Shown: piece after piece, positions 20,470 to 29,145 of the stretch
Position numbering within the stretch: position 1 is the first letter of the stretch
Layout of the letters: each line of letters begins with the position of its first letter
IMG/VR virus record: IMGVR_UViG_3300021594_000641
Location: 1-64,000 of that record
DNA length: 64,000 nucleotides
Source: a virus
Strand: one strand, 5' to 3'
Program-made: the position numbers and the translations under genes
Notes under the pieces: generated by a model
What the model was told of the DNA's origin: nothing
The model's database searches: none
Seen by the model: the letters and a program-made list of their open reading frames with translations, nothing else

Positions 20470-23099
20470 ATTGATATCCTCAGGATTCTGCTTTCTGTTG
20501 ATTTCATTACCAGGTCCCACCACGCTGGAGAAACTGCCCAGTAATCTTTTTCTAAAGATTTGTCTATGTCAGCTCCTACGCCTTCAGAGTCTAAAGCCTG
20601 CTGAATCTCTGTACCTACAAGTATTTCAAACGTACCGTAGATTCCAGCAGAGTAAAAATTTTCTTTTTTTATTTTAATTGCCGTAGCTGACTTTATTACC
20701 GAGCCACGGACTGATTCATTTATGTAACCTGACTCAACGGCAGCAGAACATAACTTAAAGAAAGCTTTTGTTATATTTTTGTTTCTAGAGTCTTTTGAAC
20801 TATAGACAATTGTTTCTCTAGCTTGTTGAATTACTTCCGAGCATACAGCTGACTCGTTTAACCATTCTTCAAATAAGCTAAAAACGGTTTCAAGCAGTGT
20901 TTCTTTTCTGTCAAACTTTAAACCGTATTTTGTTAACAACCATTTAGTAAAGGCGGGAACTATTTTACTTATTTCTTTTTCTTGTTTATGCACTAAGGCG
21001 CTTACGTTTACATGCATACAATCTAAATCTTGAGATAGCAGCATGGAAGCGGCTTCTAGTTCTGACGTTTCCATCATGTACGGTTTCTTTTCGTTACTAG
21101 CCATCCACTTTTGCAAAGACGTTTGAATGTCTTTTCTTTTTCTATAAGACAGCACTTCTGTCCACCTTACCTTTATCTTTCTATTTTTGCCGTGCCTAGC
21201 TTCTTTACAGCCAAGATACGACAAAGGTAAGTCTGCAGCGTCTGAACCTCTTCCGTAATAAAGCATTTTTCTATAGTCTTCTCGCAGAGCCGGGGCTAGC
21301 ATGTTCGACAGCACGAACGCGGCCATCGCCCATATGCTTTTATTTGTTTCAATTTTAGTAGTCAAACGGTCAAAGTCTTCAGACGACATAAACAAACTAG
21401 ACTGAGTGAACACATCCGTAGGTATTTCTTTTTTTACCTTAAGAAGACCATGATTCTTACATAAGTTGCCCTGAGCGTCCAAAGCCATCCTGGCAAACTG
21501 GAAAACTTTTTGATCTGAGTACCAGCCTATGGTTGAAGTTCTGTTTATTACTTTGGGGTCATTAAACTTAAGAGCTATCTCCCAGCTTTTTGACTCATAA
21601 CTCTTATCGTAAAGACAAACTTTTTTAAACCGTTTCAAAACAGTACTAGCTATGAACTCCAGAATCTTGTCCTGAAGTTTTTTCTTAGGCACAAAAACCT
21701 TTACTCTTTTTTTCCTGAACCTAACATAGCCAGAATAAACTGAGTAGTTTTTGGAGAAGTTATACACTTCGTATATTTTTAAAGTTCCCTCGCATATGCA
21801 GTTGTTTCCTGACCACCAGCCCGTTTCTTTTTCTTGTATCTCTTCACCTCTCACTGTTATTGTTTTTCCTACTTGGTTCCTTATGCTTTTTAAAACACTT
21901 TTTATTTTTGGATAAACTTCTTTGTTAATAGCCTTCTCTTCTTCCAGGCTAAACTCCAACTGTCCTATGACTGATTGAGCCAAGTACAAGTTATCCTGTT
22001 CTGCCCACTTCTCGATAACGTCTATTGGCTTTATGGCATTATCAGAGGCAAACCTACACCAGCTCTTAGGACTCATCTTCCTAAAAGCCGATTCACTGGT
22101 CAAAGGATTGGGCTCGTCTATACGGACGTCTATTTTTGAATTGTGTATTGCTTTCAAAGTTTTTTGACTTACCTCTGGGTTCCAGATTACAAGTTTGTTT
22201 GATAACAATTTTAATAAAAATTTTATTTTAGTAACGTCAGATATGGCTACTAATGGAAGTATATCTTTTGAATCTCTAAAATTAGAAGCGTGCATCATCA
22301 AAGCTTTTTCTAAATTTTCCACCAAAACCAAATTACTTTCCTTGGAATACTTGATTATCGAATCAAGGAAAGACAACGAGCAGCAATCGTCGTATATTTT
22401 TCTGTGAGATAAAAACTTTCGGCTTGTTCTAAGCTGTCCGTCGACATAGCCGTAAAACACAAATTCTCTTATTCTTCCTGGAAGGTCATAGAAAGGAACT
22501 ATTACTACGTTCTTCCAGCCTCCTACAAAAGGTCTATGCGCTCCGGTTAGCTTTTCTTCAAAACCGTGAGATACCGCTATAGCTCTTTCAGTGTCTTTCT
22601 TTGAAGCAAACCCCATTAGTTTGCCCATGCCTTTTTTCCATGTTTCAACGTTGCTAGGCAACGGGATTCTTAGTTCTCTTAGACAGTCTCTTAGATCTGG
22701 GTTTTCGTAATGCATCATATTGCTGGTAGCAGCTTTCCAAAATTCATTATGTTTTTTTCTTTGATCTAAGCATTTATGTTTGTATATCTTGAATAGATCT
22801 TCGTAGTAATAGTATTTTTGAATTACGTTCTTAACCAGTAGAAGGTCTGAAGCTACTCTGTCTTCTACTTGCCACACCTGGCTTGCTATATTTATTGGAT
22901 CTCCTGAGTTGCCACAGCTGATACAATGGAACCAGTGAGATTTGTAAAAACTGTCTGGATATACCGTCATTGTTTTCTTACAATGGCAAAACGGACAGGT
23001 TAGACTAGTTGGTACAGAGTCTTCAGAGATATCCAGGTCTAGAAGGGATATTAAAGACTTAAAGTCGATAGCTTCCAATATCGAAGAGGTAGGACGCAT
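20466..23099 (-). CDS. Large primase-like protein with CHC2-type zinc finger, 877 aa
   Basis: N-terminal zinc finger: CPFC (35-38) and HCISC (59-62) with GNSGDPINIAS after it, the hallmark of DnaG-type primases, which make RNA primers for replication. Residues about 195-320 look like a catalytic core: NVVIVPFYD, then a Toprim-like stretch with NLVLVENLEKAL (E261). The usual DxD of Toprim is not evident (KLVIWNPEV at 303-310). The C-terminal 500 residues show no recognised helicase motifs. Start at 23099 has a weak ribosome site; it directly abuts the start of the plus-strand gene. The role as a primase is fairly likely; which catalytic residues are used is unclear. Confidence 0.75.
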   Translation of the reverse strand: MRPTSSILEAIDFKSLISLLDLDISEDSVPTSLTCPFCHCKKTMTVYPDSFYKSHWFHCISCGNSGDPINIASQVWQVEDRVASDLLLVKNVIQKYYYYEDLFKIYKHKCLDQRKKHNEFWKAATSNMMHYENPDLRDCLRELRIPLPSNVETWKKGMGKLMGFASKKDTERAIAVSHGFEEKLTGAHRPFVGGWKNVVIVPFYDLPGRIREFVFYGYVDGQLRTSRKFLSHRKIYDDCCSLSFLDSIIKYSKESNLVLVENLEKALMMHASNFRDSKDILPLVAISDVTKIKFLLKLLSNKLVIWNPEVSQKTLKAIHNSKIDVRIDEPNPLTSESAFRKMSPKSWCRFASDNAIKPIDVIEKWAEQDNLYLAQSVIGQLEFSLEEEKAINKEVYPKIKSVLKSIRNQVGKTITVRGEEIQEKETGWWSGNNCICEGTLKIYEVYNFSKNYSVYSGYVRFRKKRVKVFVPKKKLQDKILEFIASTVLKRFKKVCLYDKSYESKSWEIALKFNDPKVINRTSTIGWYSDQKVFQFARMALDAQGNLCKNHGLLKVKKEIPTDVFTQSSLFMSSEDFDRLTTKIETNKSIWAMAAFVLSNMLAPALREDYRKMLYYGRGSDAADLPLSYLGCKEARHGKNRKIKVRWTEVLSYRKRKDIQTSLQKWMASNEKKPYMMETSELEAASMLLSQDLDCMHVNVSALVHKQEKEISKIVPAFTKWLLTKYGLKFDRKETLLETVFSLFEEWLNESAVCSEVIQQARETIVYSSKDSRNKNITKAFFKLCSAAVESGYINESVRGSVIKSATAIKIKKENFYSAGIYGTFEILVGTEIQQALDSEGVGADIDKSLEKDYWAVSPAWWDLVMKSTESRILRISI

Positions 23100-24251
23100 A
23101 TGGTTACTCGCTTAGACCAACAAGGCGATGCAAACGGCCAAACACTGCACAAGCTGATCAAGCTATACGACGCGCCAGATTTTGTTAAGTCAGCGTCGTC
23201 TGACTCAATCAACTACACGTCTGAAGAACGAAACCCTAACGTTTTTGCAGACGTTACCGCCTTGTCTTTTCCTTGTCACACCGCTCCAGCCACTTACGTC
23301 TCAATGCTCTACTGCCTTGAGAATCAGGGCCAGCTCGGTAAGAAAGCATCTCATATACAAGGTAGAATCGTCAAGGCCGCAGAGTACTTCGGCATCAAGA
23401 AGCACATAGACAGTCTTCTTGAAAAACACGCTCAGATTCACTCTGTCAGCCTTGACGCTCTACCAGATGACATCTTTGCTTTTGTTGTTGAATATGAAAA
23501 CGGAGTAAAGGAAAGGCACCTTCCTTTACGTAATTCATCAGAGACAAAACAAGCTTGTGAGTATCTTAGAAAATATCGCGGAGAGTTTGGCTACTACGAT
23601 CGTGTTAAAATCGCTGAGCGTATTCTCAAGAAAGGCGACATTTCTGAAATCAGTTCAGAAGACCAAGACTATTTGTACAAGCAGGCCGGAGCTGCCGTAG
23701 GTACAGCTAAGAAAGCGGCCCGAATGCTTCTAGACAGGGCTATGTGCCTAAAGACCTTGGGTAAAGATATTGATCTTCAAGCCGGTCTAGCCAAAGCAGC
23801 CCAAGCTTGTTTACAAGACAAGAACTCAGTACACAGCATAAGTGGAATGAGAAAGATAGCCTCTATAATTGACAGAGTCGATAGAGACTATAAGTTGAGC
23901 AAGTTTGAAACTTTAGGCAACGCTGAAGACCTGTTTGTTTTCACAATCAAGCAGGCCAGCGAATTTGCCGAAGATCACGTTCAGCTAACTTCAGGGTCTG
24001 TTTACAAAAAAGCAGACCTTGAGAAGATTTCAGCTGATGCAATAAAAGACCTCCTGGGAGATTCCTTTTTGGACAGGGTCTCCGCAGGAGGTCTTATTCT
24101 TGACGCCGAGAAATTTGCCGAGGAGCTTAGAACGCTACCCAGGCGAGACGCTCAGCTGTTTGACAAACTGGCAGAAAGCGCCAGGCTGTCTCCTGTTGTA
24201 AAGCAAGCAGAGTCTATAAGAGAGCTTGCTGCTATGTACAAGGCTAAATAA
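23100..24251 (+). CDS. Hypothetical protein, 383 aa, possibly virion-associated
   Basis: ATG at 23100 behind GAGGTAGG inside the primase gene on the other strand. Mostly helical, with a conserved-looking N-terminal block (DAPDFVKSASSD, FPCHTAPATYVSMLYC) and long helices later. No catalytic motif. As it shares the terminase strand it may belong to the head/packaging set, for example as an internal or scaffold-related protein. That is inference from strand only. Confidence 0.6.
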   Translation: MVTRLDQQGDANGQTLHKLIKLYDAPDFVKSASSDSINYTSEERNPNVFADVTALSFPCHTAPATYVSMLYCLENQGQLGKKASHIQGRIVKAAEYFGIKKHIDSLLEKHAQIHSVSLDALPDDIFAFVVEYENGVKERHLPLRNSSETKQACEYLRKYRGEFGYYDRVKIAERILKKGDISEISSEDQDYLYKQAGAAVGTAKKAARMLLDRAMCLKTLGKDIDLQAGLAKAAQACLQDKNSVHSISGMRKIASIIDRVDRDYKLSKFETLGNAEDLFVFTIKQASEFAEDHVQLTSGSVYKKADLEKISADAIKDLLGDSFLDRVSAGGLILDAEKFAEELRTLPRRDAQLFDKLAESARLSPVVKQAESIRELAAMYKAK

Positions 24252-24501
24252 CCTTGGACATAAATATCGGAGTGGCGTCTCCAACGAAAGACCCTACTAT
24301 GTTGAACTCATAGTATTCTAGGGCTTCCTCTCTGGACATGCCGTTTTTTTCTTGCAGTATACTTATGACTTTTTCTTCGTCATAAACAACTGCAGTTTTA
24401 TTGAACTGCCTTCCTATGCCTATGATGGCTTGGTCAAAGCCGTCGGCAAACAGAAGAAGTTCTCCGGCGTCAGACGCCCATTCTTCTATCTGCTCCCTCA
24501 C
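24244..24501 (-). CDS. Conserved small phage protein, 85 aa
   Basis: GTG at 24501 overlapping the previous stop, with AGGTGAAG upstream. The end reads MSREEALEYYEFNIVGSFVGDATPIFM, and the middle contains the motif GFDQAIIGIGRQF. I recall this arrangement as a small protein widely conserved in phages and plasmids with no assigned function. Its 3' end overlaps the plus-strand gene by 8 nt. Confidence 0.75.
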   Translation of the reverse strand: MREQIEEWASDAGELLLFADGFDQAIIGIGRQFNKTAVVYDEEKVISILQEKNGMSREEALEYYEFNIVGSFVGDATPIFMSKVI

Positions 24502-24674
24502 TCTTCACCTACAAGCTCTTCCACTTGCTCGATGAGGCCATCGTCTTCTAGACCCTCCGACAGCTCAAGCACCATATCCCTAAGTTGGTGCGTGTGTCCT
24601 AGAATCTTTTCTAGGGCGTCTTTGTCTCCCTCCCTAGCAGCTTCGCACAGAGCTTCAAATTCAGAGTCATTCAT
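24498..24674 (-). CDS. Small acidic hypothetical protein, 58 aa
   Basis: ATG at 24674 (MNDSEFEALCEAAREGD) with CGGAGG upstream; the longer reading from 24746 is rejected. Acidic and helical. It overlaps the GNAT gene and the next gene at its two ends. Unknown. Confidence 0.6.
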   Translation of the reverse strand: MNDSEFEALCEAAREGDKDALEKILGHTHQLRDMVLELSEGLEDDGLIEQVEELVGEE

Positions 24675-25146
24675 CGCTAACCTCCGTGTTATAGACAAAT
24701 CCGTATCCATCATTGCCTGGACCGAACTTGTCTTTCTTGATGTCAACGCCTTTGAAATTCAAACTCCTGAAAAATTTCTGAGCTTGAACATTCAACTCAG
24801 GCACAAGCACTGAGATCGACGTTTTGATTCTGAAACGCTCGTAGGCGTCTACCAGAAACTTAACCATGGACGTGCCGCCACCGTTCCTCCTGAAAGGGTG
24901 GTCTACGTGCAACAGAACTATGGTTATGTTAGGTACACTATGCTTGTACATAAGCATACCTACAATCTCTCCGCCAAACTCAAGGCAGAGAGTGGAATAA
25001 CCTGAACCTTTCCTCAGGCGGTTCATAAACCTGGAGATAGTCTTCTTTTTCCTCATTACTTCCGAGTACATAAACAACAGTGCCGCTTTGTCAGCGTCAT
25101 CGTTGTTTATGAATCGGACTTTTAAGTCCAGAACCTCCTCTACCAT
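24667..25146 (-). CDS. GNAT family N-acetyltransferase, 159 aa
   Basis: The order VRFINNDDADK, GEIVGMLMYK, ITIVLLHVDHPFRRNGGGTSMVKFLVD (acetyl-CoA loop RRNGGGTS, 86-93) and SVLVPELNVQAQKFFRSLNFKG is that of GNAT enzymes, which transfer an acetyl group to an amine. The substrate is unknown; in phages they may modify host proteins. ATG at 25146 with GGTGACG. Confidence 0.82.
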   Translation of the reverse strand: MVEEVLDLKVRFINNDDADKAALLFMYSEVMRKKKTISRFMNRLRKGSGYSTLCLEFGGEIVGMLMYKHSVPNITIVLLHVDHPFRRNGGGTSMVKFLVDAYERFRIKTSISVLVPELNVQAQKFFRSLNFKGVDIKKDKFGPGNDGYGFVYNTEVSDE

Positions 25147-25391
25147 TTTTCGTCACCAAACCTATTCTGCTCAAGCCAAGCCACCTCAGCGGACAAGGCG
25201 TCGGCACGGTTGTCAAACGGTCCCAGAATAGGACCGCCGACCCTAGACAGGTCGGCGGTCCATTTTCCAGAGTCCGTTGGTTCCACTTCAGAGGCCCTCT
25301 TTATTTCTGACTTACCTTCCGCCATAAGACATCGAAGGGTGTCGTCATAAATAAATTTCAGGCCGCCGTCGGGTCGGACTTCTATCAACAT
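25140..25391 (-). CDS. Conserved small phage protein, 83 aa
   Basis: ATG at 25391 with GGGGAT. The blocks KWTADLSRVGGPILGPF and ALSAEVAWLEQN, which I recall as one small protein shared by many phages and conjugative elements, suggest a DNA- or membrane-associated accessory role, but none is known. It overlaps the GNAT gene. Confidence 0.7.
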   Translation of the reverse strand: MLIEVRPDGGLKFIYDDTLRCLMAEGKSEIKRASEVEPTDSGKWTADLSRVGGPILGPFDNRADALSAEVAWLEQNRFGDEKW

Positions 25392-25397
25392 TTAACT

Positions 25398-25583
25398 TTA
25401 TCCCCTTGTGTGTATACGGCTGTTCTCTTCTTTCTCGTAAAATTCTTTCTTTAGGGCAGACCCAGTTGTCTTGCCCAAAGCCTCCTGCAGGCTGTCTGTC
25501 AGACCCTGACAAGAGGAGCCTTTGACGCCGTTGACGTCAAACTCGACTTGCCCGTCACGACCGATGTTCACAATAATTTCCAT
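25398..25583 (-). CDS. DUF2997 family protein, 61 aa
   Basis: ATG at 25583 with GGAGGAC. The pattern IIVNIGRDGQVEFDVNGVKGSSCQGLTDSLQEALG fits DUF2997: a strand pair, GxxCxxLT, and a short helix. These occur next to DUF1257 (Ycf35-like) genes in cyanobacteria and some phages, as here. Function unknown. Confidence 0.8.
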   Translation of the reverse strand: MEIIVNIGRDGQVEFDVNGVKGSSCQGLTDSLQEALGKTTGSALKKEFYEKEENSRIHTRG

Positions 25584-25595
25584 GACAATGTCCTC

Positions 25596-25964
25596 CTAGC
25601 GGGAAAACCTTAGTTGAATAGTCCCATCCTGGTTGAGCTGTCGACCCAGAAGCCGTAGGCCTTGCTGCTGAGCCTTGTTGACAGTGACAGCCTCAGCATA
25701 CCCTTGCTGAAGTGCGTGCATCTTGGAGATGTCTCCCCAAGAGCCGTTGTAATTGTCATAGGCGACTGTTCCGTCCTCCTTTACAACCAACGGATATGAC
25801 CATCCTGGAATGTCAACCCTTGTTAGATTCTCTCCTCTCTCAGTGTTCTCAAATAAGCGTACCTCTTTCAGGCCGGTTGTTACCTTGTAACCCAAACCCT
25901 CAGCGACCTGCCGCAGAGTGTCCACGTCCTTGATCTCAGTCTTAACCGTTGCCGTGTGGCTCAT
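25596..25964 (-). CDS. DUF1257 (Ycf35-like) protein, 122 aa
   Basis: ATG at 25964 (MSHTATVKTEIKDVDTL) with AAGGAAGG. The blocks SHTATVKTEIKD, LRQVAEGLGYKV, GWSYPLVVKEDGTVAYDNYNGSWG and YAEAVTV match DUF1257 proteins, plastid Ycf35 relatives of unknown role. The neighbours DUF2997 and a Ycf46-like AAA+ ATPase repeat the known cyanobacterial gene set. The trio might remodel or repair a target complex. Short spacing supports one operon. Confidence 0.85.
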   Translation of the reverse strand: MSHTATVKTEIKDVDTLRQVAEGLGYKVTTGLKEVRLFENTERGENLTRVDIPGWSYPLVVKEDGTVAYDNYNGSWGDISKMHALQQGYAEAVTVNKAQQQGLRLLGRQLNQDGTIQLRFSR

Positions 25965-25980
25965 CGGAATCCTTCCTTTC

Positions 25981-27147
25981 TTAATCCAAAGACAAAGTAC
26001 GAACGAACCCACCAAAGGCTCGCTCATGGGTCTCAACGGCGGTCAACTCTTCCCGCACGTTCTTCAGTGAAGCAGACATGGCTTTAGCCATGTCAGAGTT
26101 GCTGTTCAAGTCTTTAAGGTTTATACCCTCAAGACTATTACGGATGTTGGCTAACCTCTGCTGGAGGTCGCCAGTCGCCATGAACGAAAAGGCTTGCAGC
26201 TTGTCGTAAGCCTCTTTCACTGCATTGAAAGAGGAGCTACGAAGCTTAGCCCCATTGTTCAAGGACTCTTCAAGGTGGGCCAAAGTCTGAGCAAACTCAG
26301 TCAATGGCTCCTGGACCATTTTCTTGACTGCTTCTCCGATGGCCTCGCTAGTGGCCCTCTGAGCTTCAGTCAACCACGCCGAGCCCGCTGTGAGGTCTGA
26401 GAGAGCCTCACCCGCGTTCTCGTTGCACACCTCTTTGATGGCAGCAGTCAGGTCAGGCAAAAGCCTTTCCATCATGCTTGAGTCGCCAGCTGTCAGGCCC
26501 ATACCTTTTATCTTTGCAGATATCAAGGTATCGAAGTTAGACGGGAGGCCTCCTCCCATCGGAAAAAGGATTGCCGAAATCTTGTGGCGATTTACAAACT
26601 CTTCGCCAGATACGAGGAAGCCTTTAAGCACCTCGTACTCTACCGGAAAGTCTGTTTTTATCCTTTCCACATGCTGCTCCCACATAGGCCGCAGCTCTTC
26701 GGCTTTCGCCCGGTATTCCTGGCGAACCTCTTCTATCGAGGATAGTACCTGCTGAACAGGTCTTACCCCATGACGGTTTGGCGCTACTGGAATCAACCAG
26801 GAGCCGCCAACAAAAGGAGTACCTACCGTGAGTAGGTTCCTGGCACGGGCTCCTATCCGCGCCATTTGGTTTCTGAGATTCTGCGGCAAGACTTTGAATC
26901 TTGCGCCGGCAACCAGGTCTTTTGGTACTACCTGGTCGCCGGATCTGATCTCAGCATCCGGGATAATCTTCTCCATAGGCGGAGACTCTACGGTAACTTT
27001 TACCGCAAGAAACCTTTCCCTCAGAGAACGGAGCATAACCGAAGATGGATACCTAGAAATATCTACAGATATTTCAGGCGTCTCCACCCTTATTCCGGTT
27101 GCCGTTGCCGTGGCTGCCTCTTCTGCAGTTTCAATTTCTTCTGACAT
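25981..27147 (-). CDS. Partner protein of the AAA+/DUF1257 cluster, 388 aa
   Basis: ATG at 27147 with AGGAGGA. The N-terminal 90 residues resemble a mixed beta domain (IRVETPEISVDISRYP, VPKDLVAGARFKVLP), followed by long helices (SSIEEVRQEYRAKAEELRPMWEQH) and an Ala/Ser-rich helical tail. No catalytic motif. Position between the AAA+ gene and DUF1257 suggests it is a substrate or scaffold of the ATPase. A hairpin at 27160-27192 lies in front of it, so its expression may be set by read-through. Confidence 0.68.
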   Translation of the reverse strand: MSEEIETAEEAATATATGIRVETPEISVDISRYPSSVMLRSLRERFLAVKVTVESPPMEKIIPDAEIRSGDQVVPKDLVAGARFKVLPQNLRNQMARIGARARNLLTVGTPFVGGSWLIPVAPNRHGVRPVQQVLSSIEEVRQEYRAKAEELRPMWEQHVERIKTDFPVEYEVLKGFLVSGEEFVNRHKISAILFPMGGGLPSNFDTLISAKIKGMGLTAGDSSMMERLLPDLTAAIKEVCNENAGEALSDLTAGSAWLTEAQRATSEAIGEAVKKMVQEPLTEFAQTLAHLEESLNNGAKLRSSSFNAVKEAYDKLQAFSFMATGDLQQRLANIRNSLEGINLKDLNSNSDMAKAMSASLKNVREELTAVETHERAFGGFVRTLSLD

Positions 27148-27159
27148 GTCTTCCTCCTG

Positions 27160-27192
27160 AAAAAAACCAGGGCAGCGATGTGCTGCCCTGGT
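27160..27192 (-). terminator. Rho-independent terminator inside the AAA+ cluster
   Basis: CCAGGGCAGC and GCTGCCCTGG with a 5-nt loop, then a run of six or more T on the minus strand. It lies between the AAA+ gene and the 388-aa gene, so only part of the transcripts may continue. Confidence 0.88.
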
Positions 27193-27206
27193 GTCCTGTC
27201 AATCAA

Positions 27207-28850
27207 TCAACGAACCAGGTTGGGGTCTCCTATCTCCGCAGACAAACTGCGGGTTTTGACTTGAGCCGATTCGGCTCTGCGTCGAGAAACCGGAAGGGCG
27301 TGCTCTTTGCCGAACTTTCGGATTTGAGCAATACCTTCAGGGTTTCTTCTGGTCAAAGGAACTATTCCTTTGAGCTCGGTAACCAGAAGCTCTGGATCAA
27401 AACGCCAACGGTTCTCCTCAGAGATAGCCATGGCCTTGAACACGACGTTCCTCACGCCTTGCTCGATCTCAGCACCGACAAATCCGTCGGTGACTGATAC
27501 TACTTTATTCCAGTTAGACTCGGTGAAATGGTCAAACTGGATGTTTCGTTTCCTCATGTGGATCTCGCAAATTTTCCTCCTTTCTAAATCTGCAGGAGTA
27601 TCCACGAAGAACACTTCGTCGAACCGGCCAGAACGAAGCAGCTCGGGAGGCATACCGTCCACTCTGTTCATGGTCATTACCACGAACGTTTTGGACTTCT
27701 TCTCGGCCAACCATGTTAGTAGGTTGCCGAAGATACGCCGGGTAACGCCGCTATCACCAGAGCTTTCATGCGCATTGCCGAAAGCCTTGTCGGCCTCGTC
27801 AATTAGCAAGACACAGCCGTTCATCGCGTCTACCTTCCTGAGGGCATCGCGCATACGAGCCTCGGACTCACCAACAAGCGAGTTGAAGATAGCGCCTACG
27901 TCAAGGCGTACCAGGGCGATACCTAGCTTCTGCCCGATGACAGAGCCGCAGACTGACTTGCCAGAACCGGGCACGCCGACTAGGGCACAACCCTTCGGCT
28001 GCTCGATCTGGAATTCTTCCGCCTTGGCCGTGTAAGCGATCAGGCGGTAGTTCAGCCAGTCCTCGAACTCTTCATAGCCAGCCAAGTCCTCCAGCTTGGC
28101 GATCTTGTCCCTAGAGGTGTAAGTAAGGGTCTGGCTCTTTTTAAGCAGCTGGCCCTTCGTTTCTTCGATGTACCTAAGGGCTGGGGAAGCCAAGCCCCTT
28201 GACCTAATGAAAGCCTCGCTCAAAGCTTGGTGGGCCTCGGAGCCTGTAAGACCGCCCAAAGACGTCAGCAGCTGATAATTAAAGTCAGCTGTTGTGTCCA
28301 CAGCGCTGGAGTCTCCGCCAGCTTGTATCTCCTCCCTCACTTTGTTTACAGTCAGCTGAAGTTCATCAGCTGTCGGGTAAGGCATCTCTACCTGCTTAAC
28401 GTAAGGCAGGCAATCGGGGTTGAAATTAGACTCCGTGGGAGTCATGATGACTACCAGCCTTGTCGTGCCTTTGCTGATAAAGGCCGACTCAGCTACCGCC
28501 CTGTTAAAGGCTGACACTACCGCTGGGTTTGAACCCAGCTCGTAGTGGAAGTTTAACAACACGATGATGGCATTAGCCTTAGAGTCCACCGGGTCGTTCC
28601 GGTTTGGATCGGCTATTGCCTGTACTGCTTGTACAGGGTTCATCAAGTTGTTTTGACCGAAACCCCTAGCCGCGTCCCATATAGCCAGAAACCATTTCTT
28701 GTTCTCTTTGTTGGTAGCCTCCAGTTCTTGTGTTAGTTCCCGAAGCATGTGAATAGCCTCGGCCTGTTGACCTCCTACTATCAAGTGCAGGGCCTGCACG
28801 TTCGCCTTGATGTAAACCTTGATATCCTGAGCCAGCTTAGTCACGCTCAT
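27207..28850 (-). CDS. AAA+ ATPase, Ycf46-like, 547 aa
   Basis: ATG at 28850 with GGAGG. A 280-residue N-terminal domain resembles Ycf46 sensors (WDAARGFGQNN, ANAIIVLLNFHYELG, RLVVIMTPTE). It is followed by a classic AAA+ core: Walker A GVPGSGKS (292-299), Walker B LLIDEAD (348-354), sensor 1 at N395 and an arginine finger in RSGRFDE (406-412). Such ATPases unfold or remodel proteins as hexamers. Its C-terminus (TRSLSAEIGDPNLVR) is basic. It is the first gene after array 2's terminator and heads the AAA+/DUF1257/DUF2997 cluster. Confidence 0.88.
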   Translation of the reverse strand: MSVTKLAQDIKVYIKANVQALHLIVGGQQAEAIHMLRELTQELEATNKENKKWFLAIWDAARGFGQNNLMNPVQAVQAIADPNRNDPVDSKANAIIVLLNFHYELGSNPAVVSAFNRAVAESAFISKGTTRLVVIMTPTESNFNPDCLPYVKQVEMPYPTADELQLTVNKVREEIQAGGDSSAVDTTADFNYQLLTSLGGLTGSEAHQALSEAFIRSRGLASPALRYIEETKGQLLKKSQTLTYTSRDKIAKLEDLAGYEEFEDWLNYRLIAYTAKAEEFQIEQPKGCALVGVPGSGKSVCGSVIGQKLGIALVRLDVGAIFNSLVGESEARMRDALRKVDAMNGCVLLIDEADKAFGNAHESSGDSGVTRRIFGNLLTWLAEKKSKTFVVMTMNRVDGMPPELLRSGRFDEVFFVDTPADLERRKICEIHMRKRNIQFDHFTESNWNKVVSVTDGFVGAEIEQGVRNVVFKAMAISEENRWRFDPELLVTELKGIVPLTRRNPEGIAQIRKFGKEHALPVSRRRAESAQVKTRSLSAEIGDPNLVR

Positions 28851-28870
28851 CGAACAACCTCCATGAAAAT

Positions 28871-28898
28871 AAAAAACGGGAGGAACCTTCCTCCCGTT
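28871..28898 (-). terminator. Rho-independent terminator after array 2
   Basis: AACGGGAGGAA and TTCCTCCCGTT with a 2-nt loop, and then TTTTTTATTTT on the minus strand. It would end a leftward array-2 transcript before the AAA+ gene, which is good support for minus-strand transcription of the array. Confidence 0.9.
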
Positions 28899-28933
28899 AC
28901 CCAGTAAAACACCTTACCGAGGATCAACCCGCA

Positions 28934-29084
28934 CCCCTTATTCACGCGAGAGTGGGTGAGACGATCTAGGGGCGTCCACCACACAAATGCTCTCACCCTT
29001 ATCCACGCACGCGTGGGTGAGACGCCTTGAGTATTAGGTCCTCAAAGCGCTTTTTCCCCTTATCCACGCACGCGTGGGTGAGAC
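28934..29084 (-). CRISPR. CRISPR mini-array 2: 3 repeats, 2 spacers
   Basis: Repeats at 28934-28962, 28995-29023 and 29056-29084, the same 29-nt unit as array 1. Spacers are 32 nt each and unrelated to those of array 1. The leftmost repeat has several changes, the middle one differs at its first base, and the right one is perfect. The leader is therefore at the right, and a terminator lies at 28871-28898 beyond the distal end. Confidence 0.87.
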
Positions 29085-29145
29085 CCTAAGGTCTCACCGT
29101 CCATCCGGACATTACAGTTCGTTACGAACTGTTTAGGCTTAAGGG
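29085..29145 (-). promoter_or_regulatory. Leader-like conserved element of array 2
   Basis: Matches the array 1 and array 3 elements over about 60 nt, including ACAGTTCG-TAA-CGAACTGT. It overlaps the last codons and stop of the gene at 29139-29738 by 7 nt, so the element adjoins or enters coding sequence. Confidence 0.75.

Noticed and set aside
27370-28035. Plus-strand ORF of 221 aa opposite the AAA+ gene
   Set aside because: It is antisense to the Walker A/B region of the ATPase, has no ribosome site and its composition is what complementary codons give.
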